A stretch of 54,453 nucleotides of DNA from Bacteroidia bacterium (GCA_009929445.1 SAAL01000009.1:1-54453); one strand, 5' to 3'. Counted from the first letter of the stretch, positions 18,550 to 29,000 are shown. Numbers and translations: made by a program. Notes: generated by a model from the sequence alone, not told the origin.

Positions 18550-21500
18550 ATGAAAAAACAATTGATTTTATTCAGCTTGATGCTACTCTCAATGGTAGCT
18601 GTTGCCCAAAAACAAACCGTCACAGGAACGGTTTCTGATGCAACAGGTGAGCCTTTGATTGGTGCAACAGTGCGAGAAGTTGGCAATCTTACCAACGGTA
18701 CGATAACCAACTACGATGGACAATTTACTTTAAGTGTAGCTAAAGGTGCTACTTTAGAGGTATCTTATGTAGGCTACACTTCACAAAAACTGGCAGCTGC
18801 TGGTTCTCCTCTGACAGTGGTGCTTAAAGAAGATGCTGCCATGCTCGACGAAGTAGTGGTAACGGGGTATACCGGTACGCAGGTTCGCTCCAGAAGTACA
18901 AACTCCATTGCCAAAGTGGACAATAAAAAAATGACTGTCGGAGTATTCTCCAATCCGGGACAAGCCCTTTCAGGAGCTGTATCGGGTCTGCGGGTAACTC
19001 AGACTTCAGGTAATCCGGGTGCTACTCCCAACATTGTTCTCCGTGGTGGAACGAACCTCGATGGTTCCGGCGCACCGCTGGTGATCATTGACGGTCAGAT
19101 TCGCGGAAGTCTTTCTGACATTAATCCGGAAGACATAGAAGACATGCAGGTGATGAAAGACGCCGGTGCAACAGCCATCTATGGTGCCCGCGCCAACAAC
19201 GGTGTAATTCTTATTACTACTAAAAAAGGTCAAAGCGGTCAGTCAGAAATCAATTTCAAGGCAAAAGTCGGTGTTAACTACCTGAATAATGCTTATCAAT
19301 TTGAAGATGCAGCAGGTTATTTAAACTGGATGCGTACGGCTTACGTAAAATCAGCCAACATCTGGTCAAAAGCAGACGGTACCCCACAGGGATACGCTAA
19401 TACAAGCGGACTAACCGGTACCCAGCCTTACGGTACAGGTAATGCTTATTTTGCTGCTGACGGTGTTACTCCACTCGTTAACACAACAAATTCGGTATTT
19501 AGTACCATGTATTATGATCCCAAATATGATTTTCTTCTCAATCAGGGATGGCAGAAGATGAAAGATCCGGTGTGGGATTTTATGAAAAAATCAAATCCGA
19601 ATGCAGGTGAATACCTGATTTTCAAAAACACAACTCCGGCTGATTTCAATTTTGTGAATCCTTCAACCTCACAGGATTACAACTTAAACATGTCAGGAGG
19701 TAACGACAAAGGACATTATTATGCCGGTATAGGTTATAACTATTCACAAGGTCTGCCGATTTCTTCTTTCTACAAAAGATACTCTTTCCTACTGAATGGA
19801 GATTACAAAATCAAACCCTGGTTGACATCATTTTCAAGTTTCAGCTACGGACGTGCTAACTGGCAATCCATGCCCGGTTCACAAACAAGCGAAGAGAACT
19901 ATTTTAGCCGGATTCTTTCAGTTCCACCGACCATTCGCTACACGAACGAAGACGGAACTCCCCGTTTTGGTAATAATGCAGGTGACGGCAACCAAAGTTT
20001 CCAGCCCGAGAAATTCTTCCGTTTTAATCAGACGGACAAATTTACTATGAATCAGGCATTTAAAGTAGATTTCACAAAATCACTTTACCTCAGAATGGCT
20101 GCCAACTGGTACTACAGCGAAGGATACTACGAAAGCTTCAATAAAGATTATCAAACCAGCCCTACAGCTTTCAACCGCGACAGAAGCACATCCGGTTCTT
20201 TCGACAGAGGATTTGATCAGACATACAATGCCGTGCTGAACTACGAAAAACAGCTTAATGATCACTATTTAGCTGTCATGCTCGGAACTGAATATTATGA
20301 TAGTTTTGGCTATGGAATCAGTGCCTGGGGATCAGGAGCTGCTACGGACGACTTCCGTGATTTATCGCTTACTTCGAGTGATAAAGACAAAAGAGGAATG
20401 GATAGCTACCACACACAACAACGTATTTTGTCATTCTTCGGACGTGCCAACTACGACTACCTGGGTAAATATATTTTATCTGCAGTAGTTCGTCGTGACG
20501 GATATTCAAGATTGCTTGACAACCGTTGGGGAACTTTCCCCGGAGTTTCTGCAGCCTGGATGTTCTCTAAAGAATCATTTATGCAAAATCAGAATATCAT
20601 CTCCTTCGGTAAACTGAAAGCCAGCTACGGGCTTAACGGTAACGTATCGGGTGTAGGTGCTTACGAATTGCAGGGTAGTTATGTAGGTTCTACAAAGTAC
20701 AACGGTCAATCCACATTTGTGCTGGGTTCTGTGCCAAATCCCGGACTTCGCTGGGAAAAATCACGTACTCTGGAGTTTGGTTTAGACTTAAGTTATCTGG
20801 AAAACAGGTATTCGACTAACTTTACTGTTTATGATCGGTTGACATCCGATAAATTTGCATCGTTAAGTTTGCCTATTTCATCAGGTATCAGCAGTATTCG
20901 CACCAACAACGGATCATTCCGCAACCGTGGTCTTGAAATCGAGCTGGCTGCAAAACTGATTCAAATGAAAAACCTGAATTGGTCGGTAAATGCCAATATC
21001 TCTTACAATAAAAACACGGTAGTTTCATTGCCTTACAACGGATTACCATTGAATCGTCAGGGTGCATTCCAGGTTTACACCGGTAATGGAAATGATTTGG
21101 TTTACGTAGGCGGTTATCAGGAAGGTCAGGAACCAGGTGTACTCTATGTATTCCAGGCTGAAGGTATTTACAAAAGTGAAAGCGAAATTCCTTCGAACAT
21201 GGTAGTTAAAACCACCAATTTCTTCGGCAGCAACACCAGACCGCTTTACGGAAAAGACAACTGGAACGCGATGACAGAAGCAGAGAAAATTGCCAGCAAG
21301 GGATTCCCGATTCAACCGGGTGACGTAAAATGGAAAGACGTAAACGGTGATAATATTATTGACGACTACGATTTGGTGAAAGCAGGTAATACAACACCTC
21401 ATTGGTTTGGAGGTCTCAACTCTACGTTGAATTACAAGAACTTCTCCCTGTATGCTGCTTTTGACTACGCACTTGGTTTCTACATGATGGATTACCGGTT

Positions 21501-21885
21501 GCCGTGGATTCTTGCCAACGCTCAGGGCACTTACAACATGACAACTGATGTAAACGACACCTGGACGCCTGAAAATCCGAATGCCAAATATCCTACATAC
21601 ATGTGGGCCGACCAGCTTGGAAAAGGAAACTACAGGAACTCAACCCTGTTTACTTACAGAGGCGATTATCTATCATTCCGTCAGGTTTCACTCACCTACA
21701 CTTTCCCGAGAGCGCTTATCAACAAGGCAAAAATTGAAAAGCTGGATCTTTCTGTTACAGGTCAGAACTTAGGTTACCTTACTGCTGCTAAGACATTGGC
21801 CAATCCGGAAAAGGGAGGTGGAGTTCAGGATGCAGGATATAGTTTACCACGTATTCTTACATTCGGTGTAAACATTACATTCTAA
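18550..21885 (+). CDS. SusC-like TonB-dependent outer-membrane transporter
   Basis: 1111 residues. Signal peptide (1-19, ending VAVAQ), an N-terminal carboxypeptidase-regulatory-like beta-sandwich (about 22-95), the TonB-box-like DEVVVTGY (about 100), a plug domain (about 115-230) and a 22-strand barrel ending in the typical aromatic terminus GVNITF. It forms a lidded channel with the adjacent SusD-like lipoprotein and imports oligosaccharide or free sugar using TonB energy. By context it probably takes up sialic acid or sialylated fragments, as the NanO/NanU pair does in other Bacteroidales. It starts 89 bp after the epimerase; the gap contains a run of 14 A residues (18489-18502). Confidence 0.94.
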   Translation: MKKQLILFSLMLLSMVAVAQKQTVTGTVSDATGEPLIGATVREVGNLTNGTITNYDGQFTLSVAKGATLEVSYVGYTSQKLAAAGSPLTVVLKEDAAMLDEVVVTGYTGTQVRSRSTNSIAKVDNKKMTVGVFSNPGQALSGAVSGLRVTQTSGNPGATPNIVLRGGTNLDGSGAPLVIIDGQIRGSLSDINPEDIEDMQVMKDAGATAIYGARANNGVILITTKKGQSGQSEINFKAKVGVNYLNNAYQFEDAAGYLNWMRTAYVKSANIWSKADGTPQGYANTSGLTGTQPYGTGNAYFAADGVTPLVNTTNSVFSTMYYDPKYDFLLNQGWQKMKDPVWDFMKKSNPNAGEYLIFKNTTPADFNFVNPSTSQDYNLNMSGGNDKGHYYAGIGYNYSQGLPISSFYKRYSFLLNGDYKIKPWLTSFSSFSYGRANWQSMPGSQTSEENYFSRILSVPPTIRYTNEDGTPRFGNNAGDGNQSFQPEKFFRFNQTDKFTMNQAFKVDFTKSLYLRMAANWYYSEGYYESFNKDYQTSPTAFNRDRSTSGSFDRGFDQTYNAVLNYEKQLNDHYLAVMLGTEYYDSFGYGISAWGSGAATDDFRDLSLTSSDKDKRGMDSYHTQQRILSFFGRANYDYLGKYILSAVVRRDGYSRLLDNRWGTFPGVSAAWMFSKESFMQNQNIISFGKLKASYGLNGNVSGVGAYELQGSYVGSTKYNGQSTFVLGSVPNPGLRWEKSRTLEFGLDLSYLENRYSTNFTVYDRLTSDKFASLSLPISSGISSIRTNNGSFRNRGLEIELAAKLIQMKNLNWSVNANISYNKNTVVSLPYNGLPLNRQGAFQVYTGNGNDLVYVGGYQEGQEPGVLYVFQAEGIYKSESEIPSNMVVKTTNFFGSNTRPLYGKDNWNAMTEAEKIASKGFPIQPGDVKWKDVNGDNIIDDYDLVKAGNTTPHWFGGLNSTLNYKNFSLYAAFDYALGFYMMDYRLPWILANAQGTYNMTTDVNDTWTPENPNAKYPTYMWADQLGKGNYRNSTLFTYRGDYLSFRQVSLTYTFPRALINKAKIEKLDLSVTGQNLGYLTAAKTLANPEKGGGVQDAGYSLPRILTFGVNITF

Positions 21886-21919
21886 CGTACACAAAATACA
21901 TTAATATAATATATATAAA

Positions 21920-23524
21920 ATGAAAACAATAATAATAAAATATCTGTCAGTAGTATTTCTTGGCTTGGCTCTTACTTTTAGTGCCTGCAACAGCCTCGAT
22001 TTAGGTCCAATAGACTACTATGGAAATGCCAACTATTGGAAAACTGTTCCTCAGATTCAAACCTACGTAAACGGTATGCATCTGGATCTTCGCAGCACAC
22101 ATTTTACCCGCGACTTTATCCTGGGTGAAGCTCGTGGCGGACTTCAGCTTACCGGTACCAGTTCAATGAACGTTTCGACTGAAAATGACATCATTAAAGG
22201 CAACACTATTTCTGGCGACAATCCCGGATTAAGCCAATGGGGTGGCTCTGGCAGCGTATATGGAAATGTTTTTGACTGCAATCTGATGATTCAAAACGTT
22301 GAAAACAGCGATATACACAAAAACGACAAATCCACAGTTGACTTTTTGCTCGCACAGACTTACGGAATCAGAGCTTTCCATTATTTCAAACTTTACCGTG
22401 CATACGGTGGTGTGCCGCTGGTAGACAAAGTAAAAGTTCTTGACGGTCAGGTTACGGCTGACGAACTTTACACAGGCCGTTCCACTCCCAAGCAAACCAT
22501 GGAATTTATCAAAGCTGATTTGCAAAAATCACTGGATTACTTTACTTCATCAGGTAAAGATTGGGTAAACAATGTAACCTGGTCAAAAGCGGCAACTCAA
22601 ATGCTGGCCGCAGAAGTGTATCTGTGGTCTGCCAAAGTATCACTGGGCGATCAGACACCTGCTTCAGGCGACCTGACAACAGCAGAAGGCTATCTGAACG
22701 AAGTAAAGGGCAATACACGTTTCGGGCTAGAAAACGATTTTGAAAAGATTTTTGCCAGCAACAACGAAGCAAACAAGGAAGTAATTTTAGCCATAAACTA
22801 CGCCGACGGAGAATCAACCAGCAACATTTCTCAATTCTTGTATGCCGACGCAGGTATCAACCTGTTTTATGATAAAGACGGAGTACGTCTGGGAGATCCT
22901 CTTAATCTGAAAAGTACCGGTCTTCAGCGCTACGAATACACACTTGATTTCTGGAAAAGTTTCTCTGACAGGGACAAAAGACGTAATGCAACATTTATGG
23001 AATATTACGATAATAAGGGTGTGGTAAAAGGTACCGTTCTGAAAAAATTCATTGGATCGATTAATGCTACCGGCTCTCGCGTTTACGACAGTAACGAACC
23101 CCTCTATCGTTACGCAGATGTGCTGCTAATGTTGGCAGAAGTAGAGAACATGAAGGGCGGAAATCCAGCTCAATACATCAATCAGATTCGTCAGCGTGCT
23201 TACGGCACAGGCTATGTTGCTGCTACTGACGCTTATGTGAATGCCGATTTCAAATCCAACGAATACGCCATCTTACGTGAAAAAGACAAAGAGTTTGTGT
23301 ATGAAGGCAAACGCTGGTACGACGTAATCCGTATGAAAGATGCGATAAACGGTCAACCGCTTGCATTCGATGCTGCTTCGGCATATACCACTACTCCTGT
23401 ATTGAAATCAACTGAAAAATACAAAGTACTGTGGCCGGTTGACAAGGCGACCCTCAATGCCGATCCTCTACTCAAACAGACTCCCGGATACAAAGTTGCC
23501 GATCAGGTAGAGGAAGTCTGGTAA
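21920..23524 (+). CDS. SusD/RagB-like outer-membrane lipoprotein
   Basis: 534 residues. A lipoprotein signal ends at Cys23 (LTFSAC), followed by the acidic N-terminus usual for surface-exposed lipoproteins. The N-terminal SusD-like helical domain has a conserved-looking FHYFKLYRAYGGVPL segment (about residue 150). The C-terminal part contains EFVYEGKRWYDVIRMK (about 455). It works as the lid and ligand-binding partner of the SusC protein encoded 34 bp upstream. By location the ligand is probably sialic acid or a sialo-glycan (NanU-like). A stem-loop terminator follows its stop codon. Confidence 0.94.
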   Translation: MKTIIIKYLSVVFLGLALTFSACNSLDLGPIDYYGNANYWKTVPQIQTYVNGMHLDLRSTHFTRDFILGEARGGLQLTGTSSMNVSTENDIIKGNTISGDNPGLSQWGGSGSVYGNVFDCNLMIQNVENSDIHKNDKSTVDFLLAQTYGIRAFHYFKLYRAYGGVPLVDKVKVLDGQVTADELYTGRSTPKQTMEFIKADLQKSLDYFTSSGKDWVNNVTWSKAATQMLAAEVYLWSAKVSLGDQTPASGDLTTAEGYLNEVKGNTRFGLENDFEKIFASNNEANKEVILAINYADGESTSNISQFLYADAGINLFYDKDGVRLGDPLNLKSTGLQRYEYTLDFWKSFSDRDKRRNATFMEYYDNKGVVKGTVLKKFIGSINATGSRVYDSNEPLYRYADVLLMLAEVENMKGGNPAQYINQIRQRAYGTGYVAATDAYVNADFKSNEYAILREKDKEFVYEGKRWYDVIRMKDAINGQPLAFDAASAYTTTPVLKSTEKYKVLWPVDKATLNADPLLKQTPGYKVADQVEEVW

Positions 23525-23563
23525 TTAAATAACTTGTTTTATTAATCTTTCTCTCTTCAAAAT

Positions 23564-23599
23564 CCAAAAGTGGCAAAATACCTTGCCGCTTTTGGTTTT
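23564..23599 (+). terminator. Rho-independent terminator after susD-like gene
   Basis: CCAAAAGTGGCAA (23564-23576) pairs with TTGCCGCTTTTGG (23583-23595) with one wobble pair, followed by a short T run. It separates the epimerase-SusCD unit from the esterase genes. Confidence 0.8.
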
Positions 23600-23662
23600 G
23601 AATTTATCTCGTTTCTTTGCTGATAGTTTTTCTGTTTTTCCAGTTTTAAGCGAATTGTTTCT

Positions 23663-23670
23663 TATCTTTG
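23663..23670 (+). promoter_or_regulatory. Putative -7 promoter element for the esterase-transporter-lyase unit
   Basis: TATCTTTG lies 93 bp before the ATG at 23763 and just downstream of the terminator, so the second half of the cluster can be transcribed independently. Confidence 0.55.
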
Positions 23671-23762
23671 TTACAATTCAGACTACATAGCGGGTCAATT
23701 CTCAAAAAAAAATCAACGAACTCTGTACCATTAACAATCCGATAAACACAAAGCCATCCAAA

Positions 23763-24428
23763 ATGAAAAAATACTATTTAATACTTGTCATTTTCGGTGT
23801 GTCCATCGGCATTGCTGCACAAACCAAATATTCCACCTTTTACTACCAGCGGGCAAGCCTTTTCGAAAAATTACCCGTTCATTCCAACGATATTGTATTC
23901 ATAGGCAACAGCATTACCAACGGAGGCGAATGGGCTGAACTGTTTCAAAATAAAAAAGTAAAAAACCGCGGCATCAGCGGCGATATCTGTGAGGGAGTTT
24001 TCGACCGCCTTACACCCGTTACCGAAGGCAAACCGCATAAAATATTCCTGATGATTGGCATCAATGATCTGGCACGGGGCTCATCGGTTGACTCCATTGC
24101 CGCTGCAACGCTGAAAATCATCCGCAAAATTCAATCAGAATCTCCACGCACCCGCATATACCTGCAAAGTATTCTTCCGGTAAACGACAGTTTCGGAATG
24201 TTTCAGGGACACATGAAACGGAAAGCGGATATAAAACCGCTCAACGAAAAACTCCGGCAAATGGCAAATGCCGAAAAAATCACTTTCATTGATCTCTATT
24301 CTCATTTTGTCATTCCGGACACAGAGCTCATGAATCCTGCTTACACCAACGATGGACTGCATTTAACAGGCGAAGGTTATATTAAATGGGTTGAAATAGT
24401 GAAGCCCTATTTAAAAGCTAAAAAATGA
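23763..24428 (+). CDS. SGNH/GDSL-family esterase, secreted
   Basis: 221 residues with a signal peptide (about 1-20, ending GIAAQ). Block I GNSIT carries the nucleophile Ser50, block III is MIGINDLARG and block V is NDGLHLTGEGY with the catalytic Asp/His, so the triad looks complete. It probably removes acetyl groups from a carbohydrate in the periplasm. It overlaps the next, larger esterase by four bases (ATGA), implying translational coupling and joint work on acetylated sialic acids; this substrate is inferred from context. Confidence 0.88.
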   Translation: MKKYYLILVIFGVSIGIAAQTKYSTFYYQRASLFEKLPVHSNDIVFIGNSITNGGEWAELFQNKKVKNRGISGDICEGVFDRLTPVTEGKPHKIFLMIGINDLARGSSVDSIAAATLKIIRKIQSESPRTRIYLQSILPVNDSFGMFQGHMKRKADIKPLNEKLRQMANAEKITFIDLYSHFVIPDTELMNPAYTNDGLHLTGEGYIKWVEIVKPYLKAKK

Positions 24429-26488
24429 AAAGTAAACTGATATTGCTCTTGGCGCTGGTTTTTTCCACGATGCTTCAGGCGCAGCCCATCAAAGTGGCTT
24501 GTGCAGGCAATAGCATTACTTATGGTTATACGCTCCAAAACAGGGAAACCGAATCCTACCCGGCTCAGTTGCAACTGCTGCTCGGCGAAAAGTACACGGT
24601 CGGCAACTTCGGAAAATCGGGCGCCACGCTACTTAACAAAGGCCACCGACCCTACATGCAGCAGGATGAATTCAAACAAGCCATCGCTTTTGCTGCCGAT
24701 ATTGTGGTGATTCATCTCGGAATCAACGATACAGACCCGAGAAACTGGCCGAATTACCGCGACTTTTTTGTAAAGGATTACCTGCATCTCATCGAGTCGT
24801 TCAGAACAGCCAACCCTAAAGCACGAATCCTCATTGCCCGGATGACTCCCCTCTCCGACCGTCATTCCCGCTTTGAATCGGGCACCCGCGACTGGCACCG
24901 CGAAATTCAGCGCGCCATTGAAACCGTAGCTACTATCAGCGGAGCTCAACTGATTGATTTCTTTGAGCCGATGTATCCTTACCATCAGCTACTTCACGAT
25001 GCCGTGCACCCCAACGCAGAAGGAGCCCGCATACTGGCTCAAACGGTTTACTCATCGATCACAGGTGATTTCGGCGGACTGAAAATGCCCGCGATTTACA
25101 CCGATAATATGGTGCTGCAGCGTAACCGTCCGCTCAGAATAACGGGAACTGCCAATGCCGGTGAGAAAATTACACTGACTATCGGCAAACAAAAACACAA
25201 AACCACGACTGCTGATAATGGCAAATGGACAGTAACAATCAATCCGTTGACTGCCGGAAAACCCTATACACTTACTGTAACATCTCCGCAAAAAAAACTT
25301 ACTTTTCAAAACGTTCTGGCCGGCGAAGTTTGGCTTTGTTCCGGTCAATCCAACATGGAATTTCAGCTTTCACGGAGTTTTGAAAGTAAAAAAGACATCC
25401 TGTCGGCCGCCAATCCCGAAATCAGGCTGTTCGACATGAAGGCTCGCTGGCTTACCAACGATTTCACCTGGAGCAACTCCGCCCTCGATTCGGTAAACCG
25501 ACTACAATATTTCACTCAGCCCGGCTGGGAAAAATGCACACCGCAAACTGCAGCCCGATTCTCCGCTGTGGCATACTATTTCGGCCAAATGCTGCAGGAC
25601 AGCCTGCGGGTTCCCGTTGGGTTGATTTGCAATGCTGTGGGCGGATCGCCCGCCGAATCGTGGGTGGACCGTCGCGAACTGGAAAACCATTTCCCGGCTA
25701 TTTTCCGCAACTGGACCGAAAACGACTTTATCCAGGATTGGGTACGCACCCGCGCCAAAAGCAACATGGGCAAAGACGCCCCGAAACTTCAGCGCCATCC
25801 GTACGAACCCGGCTACCTCTTCGATGCCGGAATCCGTCCGCTGGCACAATATCCCATTGCCGGAGCCATCTGGTATCAGGGCGAATCCAACGCACACAAC
25901 AAAGACGCCCATGCAAAACTCTTCAAATTACTGATAGAGAGCTGGCGGAAAAACTGGGAAAATGATTCATTGCCGTTCTACTTTGTGCAGCTATCGAGCA
26001 TCAACCGCCCGTCGTGGAGCTGGTTCCGCGACAGTCAGCGGCGGCTGCAGGCTGAAATTCCATTCACGGGCATGGCTGTGTCAAGCGATTTGGGTGATTC
26101 ACTGGACGTGCATCCGATACATAAGAAAGAAATCGGTGAACGACTGGCCCGAATAGCATTGTATAACACATACGGTAAAACGGCGGTTGTACCATCTGGG
26201 CCGTTTTTCAGGGAAGTGAATTTCAAAAGAAAAGAAGCGATTGTCACCTTCGATTATGCGGAAGGGCTCCAAACATCCGACGGAAAATCAGCTCAAACTT
26301 TCGAAATAGCCGAATTTCCGGGATTATTTTTTCCGGCAAAGGCAAAAATTACCGGTAATCAAATACAGCTGACGGCTCCGGAAGTCAAGAATCCGAAATT
26401 CGTCCGATACGGATGGCAGCCTTACACGCGCGCCAATCTGATAAACGCATCGGGTTTGCCGGCATCCACATTTACTACCGAAGAATAA
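24425..26488 (+). CDS. nanS: Two-domain sialate O-acetylesterase (SGNH + SASA)
   Basis: 687 residues, signal peptide ending MLQAQ. An N-terminal SGNH domain (about 22-215) has GNSIT (Ser30), HLGINDT and a DAVHPNAEG Asp/His block. It is followed by a sialate O-acetylesterase (SASA) domain (about 220-680) with a beta-sandwich start (NMVLQR) and the nucleophile Ser309 in CSGQSNMEF. Family role: removal of O-acetyl groups from C9 and other positions of sialic acid so that lyase and transporter can act. The two-catalytic-domain form is known in gut Bacteroidales sialate esterases. With the preceding gene, the cluster carries three esterase active sites. The symbol follows role, not proven orthology. 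Confidence 0.88.
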   Translation: MKSKLILLLALVFSTMLQAQPIKVACAGNSITYGYTLQNRETESYPAQLQLLLGEKYTVGNFGKSGATLLNKGHRPYMQQDEFKQAIAFAADIVVIHLGINDTDPRNWPNYRDFFVKDYLHLIESFRTANPKARILIARMTPLSDRHSRFESGTRDWHREIQRAIETVATISGAQLIDFFEPMYPYHQLLHDAVHPNAEGARILAQTVYSSITGDFGGLKMPAIYTDNMVLQRNRPLRITGTANAGEKITLTIGKQKHKTTTADNGKWTVTINPLTAGKPYTLTVTSPQKKLTFQNVLAGEVWLCSGQSNMEFQLSRSFESKKDILSAANPEIRLFDMKARWLTNDFTWSNSALDSVNRLQYFTQPGWEKCTPQTAARFSAVAYYFGQMLQDSLRVPVGLICNAVGGSPAESWVDRRELENHFPAIFRNWTENDFIQDWVRTRAKSNMGKDAPKLQRHPYEPGYLFDAGIRPLAQYPIAGAIWYQGESNAHNKDAHAKLFKLLIESWRKNWENDSLPFYFVQLSSINRPSWSWFRDSQRRLQAEIPFTGMAVSSDLGDSLDVHPIHKKEIGERLARIALYNTYGKTAVVPSGPFFREVNFKRKEAIVTFDYAEGLQTSDGKSAQTFEIAEFPGLFFPAKAKITGNQIQLTAPEVKNPKFVRYGWQPYTRANLINASGLPASTFTTEE

Positions 26489-26565
26489 TCCGACTGCAAA
26501 TTTTACTGAGAAAAAAAAATAATAACAATAAAACAAATTGGAAATCAAACTAATTATAAACAACA

Positions 26566-27846
26566 ATGAAAAACAGTAAGTATTATCCCTGGATAGTCGT
26601 AGGACTATTGTGGATAGTTGCATTGCTCAACTACCTGGACCGGCAGATGCTCTCCACTATGCAGAAGTCAATGATGATTGACATAACAGAACTGGCAATT
26701 GCTGAAAATTTCGGACGCATCATGGGTATTTTTCTGCTCATATACGGACTGATGAGCCCTGTGGCAGGCGTCATAGCCGACCGCATTAACCGTAAATGGC
26801 TCATAGTAGGGAGCTTACTTGTATGGTCGGCAGTAACCTACGGCATGGGATATGCTAAAACCTATGAACAGGTTTACTGGCTGCGTGCATTGATGGGCGT
26901 GAGCGAAGCGCTTTATTTACCCACCGGCCTTGCCATGATTGCCGATTTCCATTCATCGAAAACCCGGTCGCTTGCTATCGGCATTCACATGTCGGGACTT
27001 TATACAGGGCAGGCTCTGGGTGGATTCGGTGCTACAATTGCCGCTAATTTCAGCTGGCAGGCAGTATTTCATCTGTTTGGAATCGTCGGAATAATTTACG
27101 CCGTGGTACTCATTTTTCTTTTACACGACAAGGAAGGTCATGCCGGTACCAAAACCGCCAATCTTCAGCCTGCTGCCTCACGTTCCACCAAAGAACCGTT
27201 TATGAAATCCTTCGGTGTAATTTTTGGAATGCTATCATTCTGGATTTTGCTGTTTTATTTCATGGCTCCGAGTTTTCCCGGATGGGCTACCAAAAACTGG
27301 CTGCCTACCCTTTTCTCCGAAAATCTGGGTGTTGAAATGGCTAAAGCCGGCCCCACAGCCACCATTTCCATAGCCATCGCATCCTTTCTGGGCGTGCTGA
27401 TCGGTGGTCCGCTTTCCGACCGCTGGGTTCAGAAAAACATCCGCGGCAGGATGTACACCAGCGCCATAGGACTTTCGCTCACCATTCCTTCGCTGATTTT
27501 ACTCGGATTCAGTCATACTTACCTCGGTTTAATCGGAGCAGCCACACTATTCGGTATTGGCTACGGGATGTTCGATACCAACAACATGCCGATTCTCTGT
27601 CAGATTATTCCACAAAAATACCGTGCCACAGCCTACGGGATCATGAATATGGTGGGCGTTTTTGCCGGATATTCCGTCACACTGATGCTCGGCAGCTCCA
27701 CCGATGCCGGAAGTCTGGGAGCCGATTTCAGCAAGCTGGCCATCGTAGTGCTTGTTGCCGTAATCCTGTTCCTGCTGTTCCTGAAGCCCAAAAAAGAACT
27801 GACCTACACTTCGGTAGAACTGGCTGATTCGGGAATTAAACACTAA
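26566..27846 (+). CDS. nanT: MFS transporter, probable sialic-acid permease
   Basis: 426 residues with about 12 hydrophobic helices. It opens with WIVVGLLWIVALLNYLDRQM, a pattern of anion:cation or sugar-acid symporters of the major facilitator superfamily, and has the loop motif ADRINRKW after helix 2. It would move the monosaccharide across the inner membrane after periplasmic deacetylation. Placement directly before the neuraminate lyase supports N-acetylneuraminate as substrate, but related carriers move glucuronate and other acids. The ATG at 26566 follows an AT-rich 77-bp gap. Confidence 0.82.
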   Translation: MKNSKYYPWIVVGLLWIVALLNYLDRQMLSTMQKSMMIDITELAIAENFGRIMGIFLLIYGLMSPVAGVIADRINRKWLIVGSLLVWSAVTYGMGYAKTYEQVYWLRALMGVSEALYLPTGLAMIADFHSSKTRSLAIGIHMSGLYTGQALGGFGATIAANFSWQAVFHLFGIVGIIYAVVLIFLLHDKEGHAGTKTANLQPAASRSTKEPFMKSFGVIFGMLSFWILLFYFMAPSFPGWATKNWLPTLFSENLGVEMAKAGPTATISIAIASFLGVLIGGPLSDRWVQKNIRGRMYTSAIGLSLTIPSLILLGFSHTYLGLIGAATLFGIGYGMFDTNNMPILCQIIPQKYRATAYGIMNMVGVFAGYSVTLMLGSSTDAGSLGADFSKLAIVVLVAVILFLLFLKPKKELTYTSVELADSGIKH

Positions 27847-27903
27847 ATCGCTGTAATACAAGTTATTGCTTTTATTAAAAAACATATTAAAAAAAAGAAT
27901 ATT

Positions 27904-28827
27904 ATGAAATTTGAAAAAATTAAAGGACTGATCGTTGCTCCGTTCACCCCGTTTGATATGCAGGGTGAGCTCGACCTGAGTCCGATTGCCGCTTACGGCA
28001 AACTGCTGCAAAACAACGGATTAATTGGCGTTTTCATCAATGGTTCATCGGGCGAGGGCTACATGCTGACCGTAGAAGAACGGATGAAACTGGCCGAAAA
28101 ATGGGTATCCACCGTTCCGGAGGGATTCCAGGTAATAGTACATGTTGGTGCTACCTGCATCAAGGACAGCTACAAGCTGGCACAGCATGCACAGGAAATC
28201 GGAGCATCGGGCATTGGCGCTATGGCTTCACCGTTTCCCAAAGCCGGACGGGTGGAAGAGTTGGTAAAATATTGTGAGGAAATAGCCTGCGGAGCCCCCG
28301 ATTTGCCTTTCTACTTCTATCACATCCCCGTATTGAACGGTGTTTACCTGCCTATGCTTCCATTTCTGAAAGCTGCAGAAGACCGGATTCCGAATCTGGC
28401 AGGAATAAAATACACCTACGAAAACCTGTATGAATATAACCAGTGTATGCTTTACAAAGACGGGAAATTTGATATGCTCCACGGCCAGGATGAATCCATT
28501 CTTAACGGACTGATTATGGGAGGCGCTCAGGGCGGCATCAGCGGAACCGGAAGCTATATCGGAAATGTGCTGGTAGGAATTATCGATGAATATAACAAAG
28601 GAAACATCGAAAAAGCCCGCGAACTGCAAAACTATGCGCAGGACGTAATCAACGTGATAGCAAAATACCGCGGCAACATTGTTTGCGGAAAACGCATCAT
28701 GAAATTCCTGGGACTGGATTTGGGCATCAACCGCACTCCTTTCCAGAACATTACCGACGAAGAAGAAGCCATTATCCGTAAAGAACTCGAAGCCATCGAC
28801 TTCTTCAATCGCGGCAACAAACATTAA
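27904..28827 (+). CDS. nanA: N-acetylneuraminate lyase (DHDPS/NAL family)
   Basis: 307 residues, a TIM barrel of the class I aldolase DHDPS/NAL family. It has the carboxylate-binding GSSGEGY (residue 47), the catalytic Tyr139 in YFYHIP and the Schiff-base Lys169 in GIKYT; spacing fits neuraminate lyase. It splits N-acetylneuraminate into N-acetylmannosamine and pyruvate in the cytosol. The epimerase upstream converts the N-acetylmannosamine onward to GlcNAc. Last gene of the cluster, followed by a terminator. Confidence 0.9.
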   Translation: MKFEKIKGLIVAPFTPFDMQGELDLSPIAAYGKLLQNNGLIGVFINGSSGEGYMLTVEERMKLAEKWVSTVPEGFQVIVHVGATCIKDSYKLAQHAQEIGASGIGAMASPFPKAGRVEELVKYCEEIACGAPDLPFYFYHIPVLNGVYLPMLPFLKAAEDRIPNLAGIKYTYENLYEYNQCMLYKDGKFDMLHGQDESILNGLIMGGAQGGISGTGSYIGNVLVGIIDEYNKGNIEKARELQNYAQDVINVIAKYRGNIVCGKRIMKFLGLDLGINRTPFQNITDEEEAIIRKELEAIDFFNRGNKH

Positions 28828-28852
28828 TTGTTTTTTTCATCTGTAGAAGATT

Positions 28853-28891
28853 AGCTGCATGTGCTCCAGGCGTGTGCAGCTTTTCGTTTTT
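28853..28891 (+). terminator. Rho-independent terminator after nanA
   Basis: AGCTGCA (28853-28859) pairs with TGCAGCT (28875-28881), extendable by wobble pairs, and is followed by a T-rich tract (TTTCGTTTTT). Confidence 0.75.
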
Positions 28892-29000
28892 ATAGCTTCA
28901 GGCTGTTTTCTGAATATTTTCAGGCAATCAGAAAAAACGTTTGTGATTTCTCAGCACAAAATCCATAACTCTCCAATCATTTATTTCTAAAAAAATCAAC

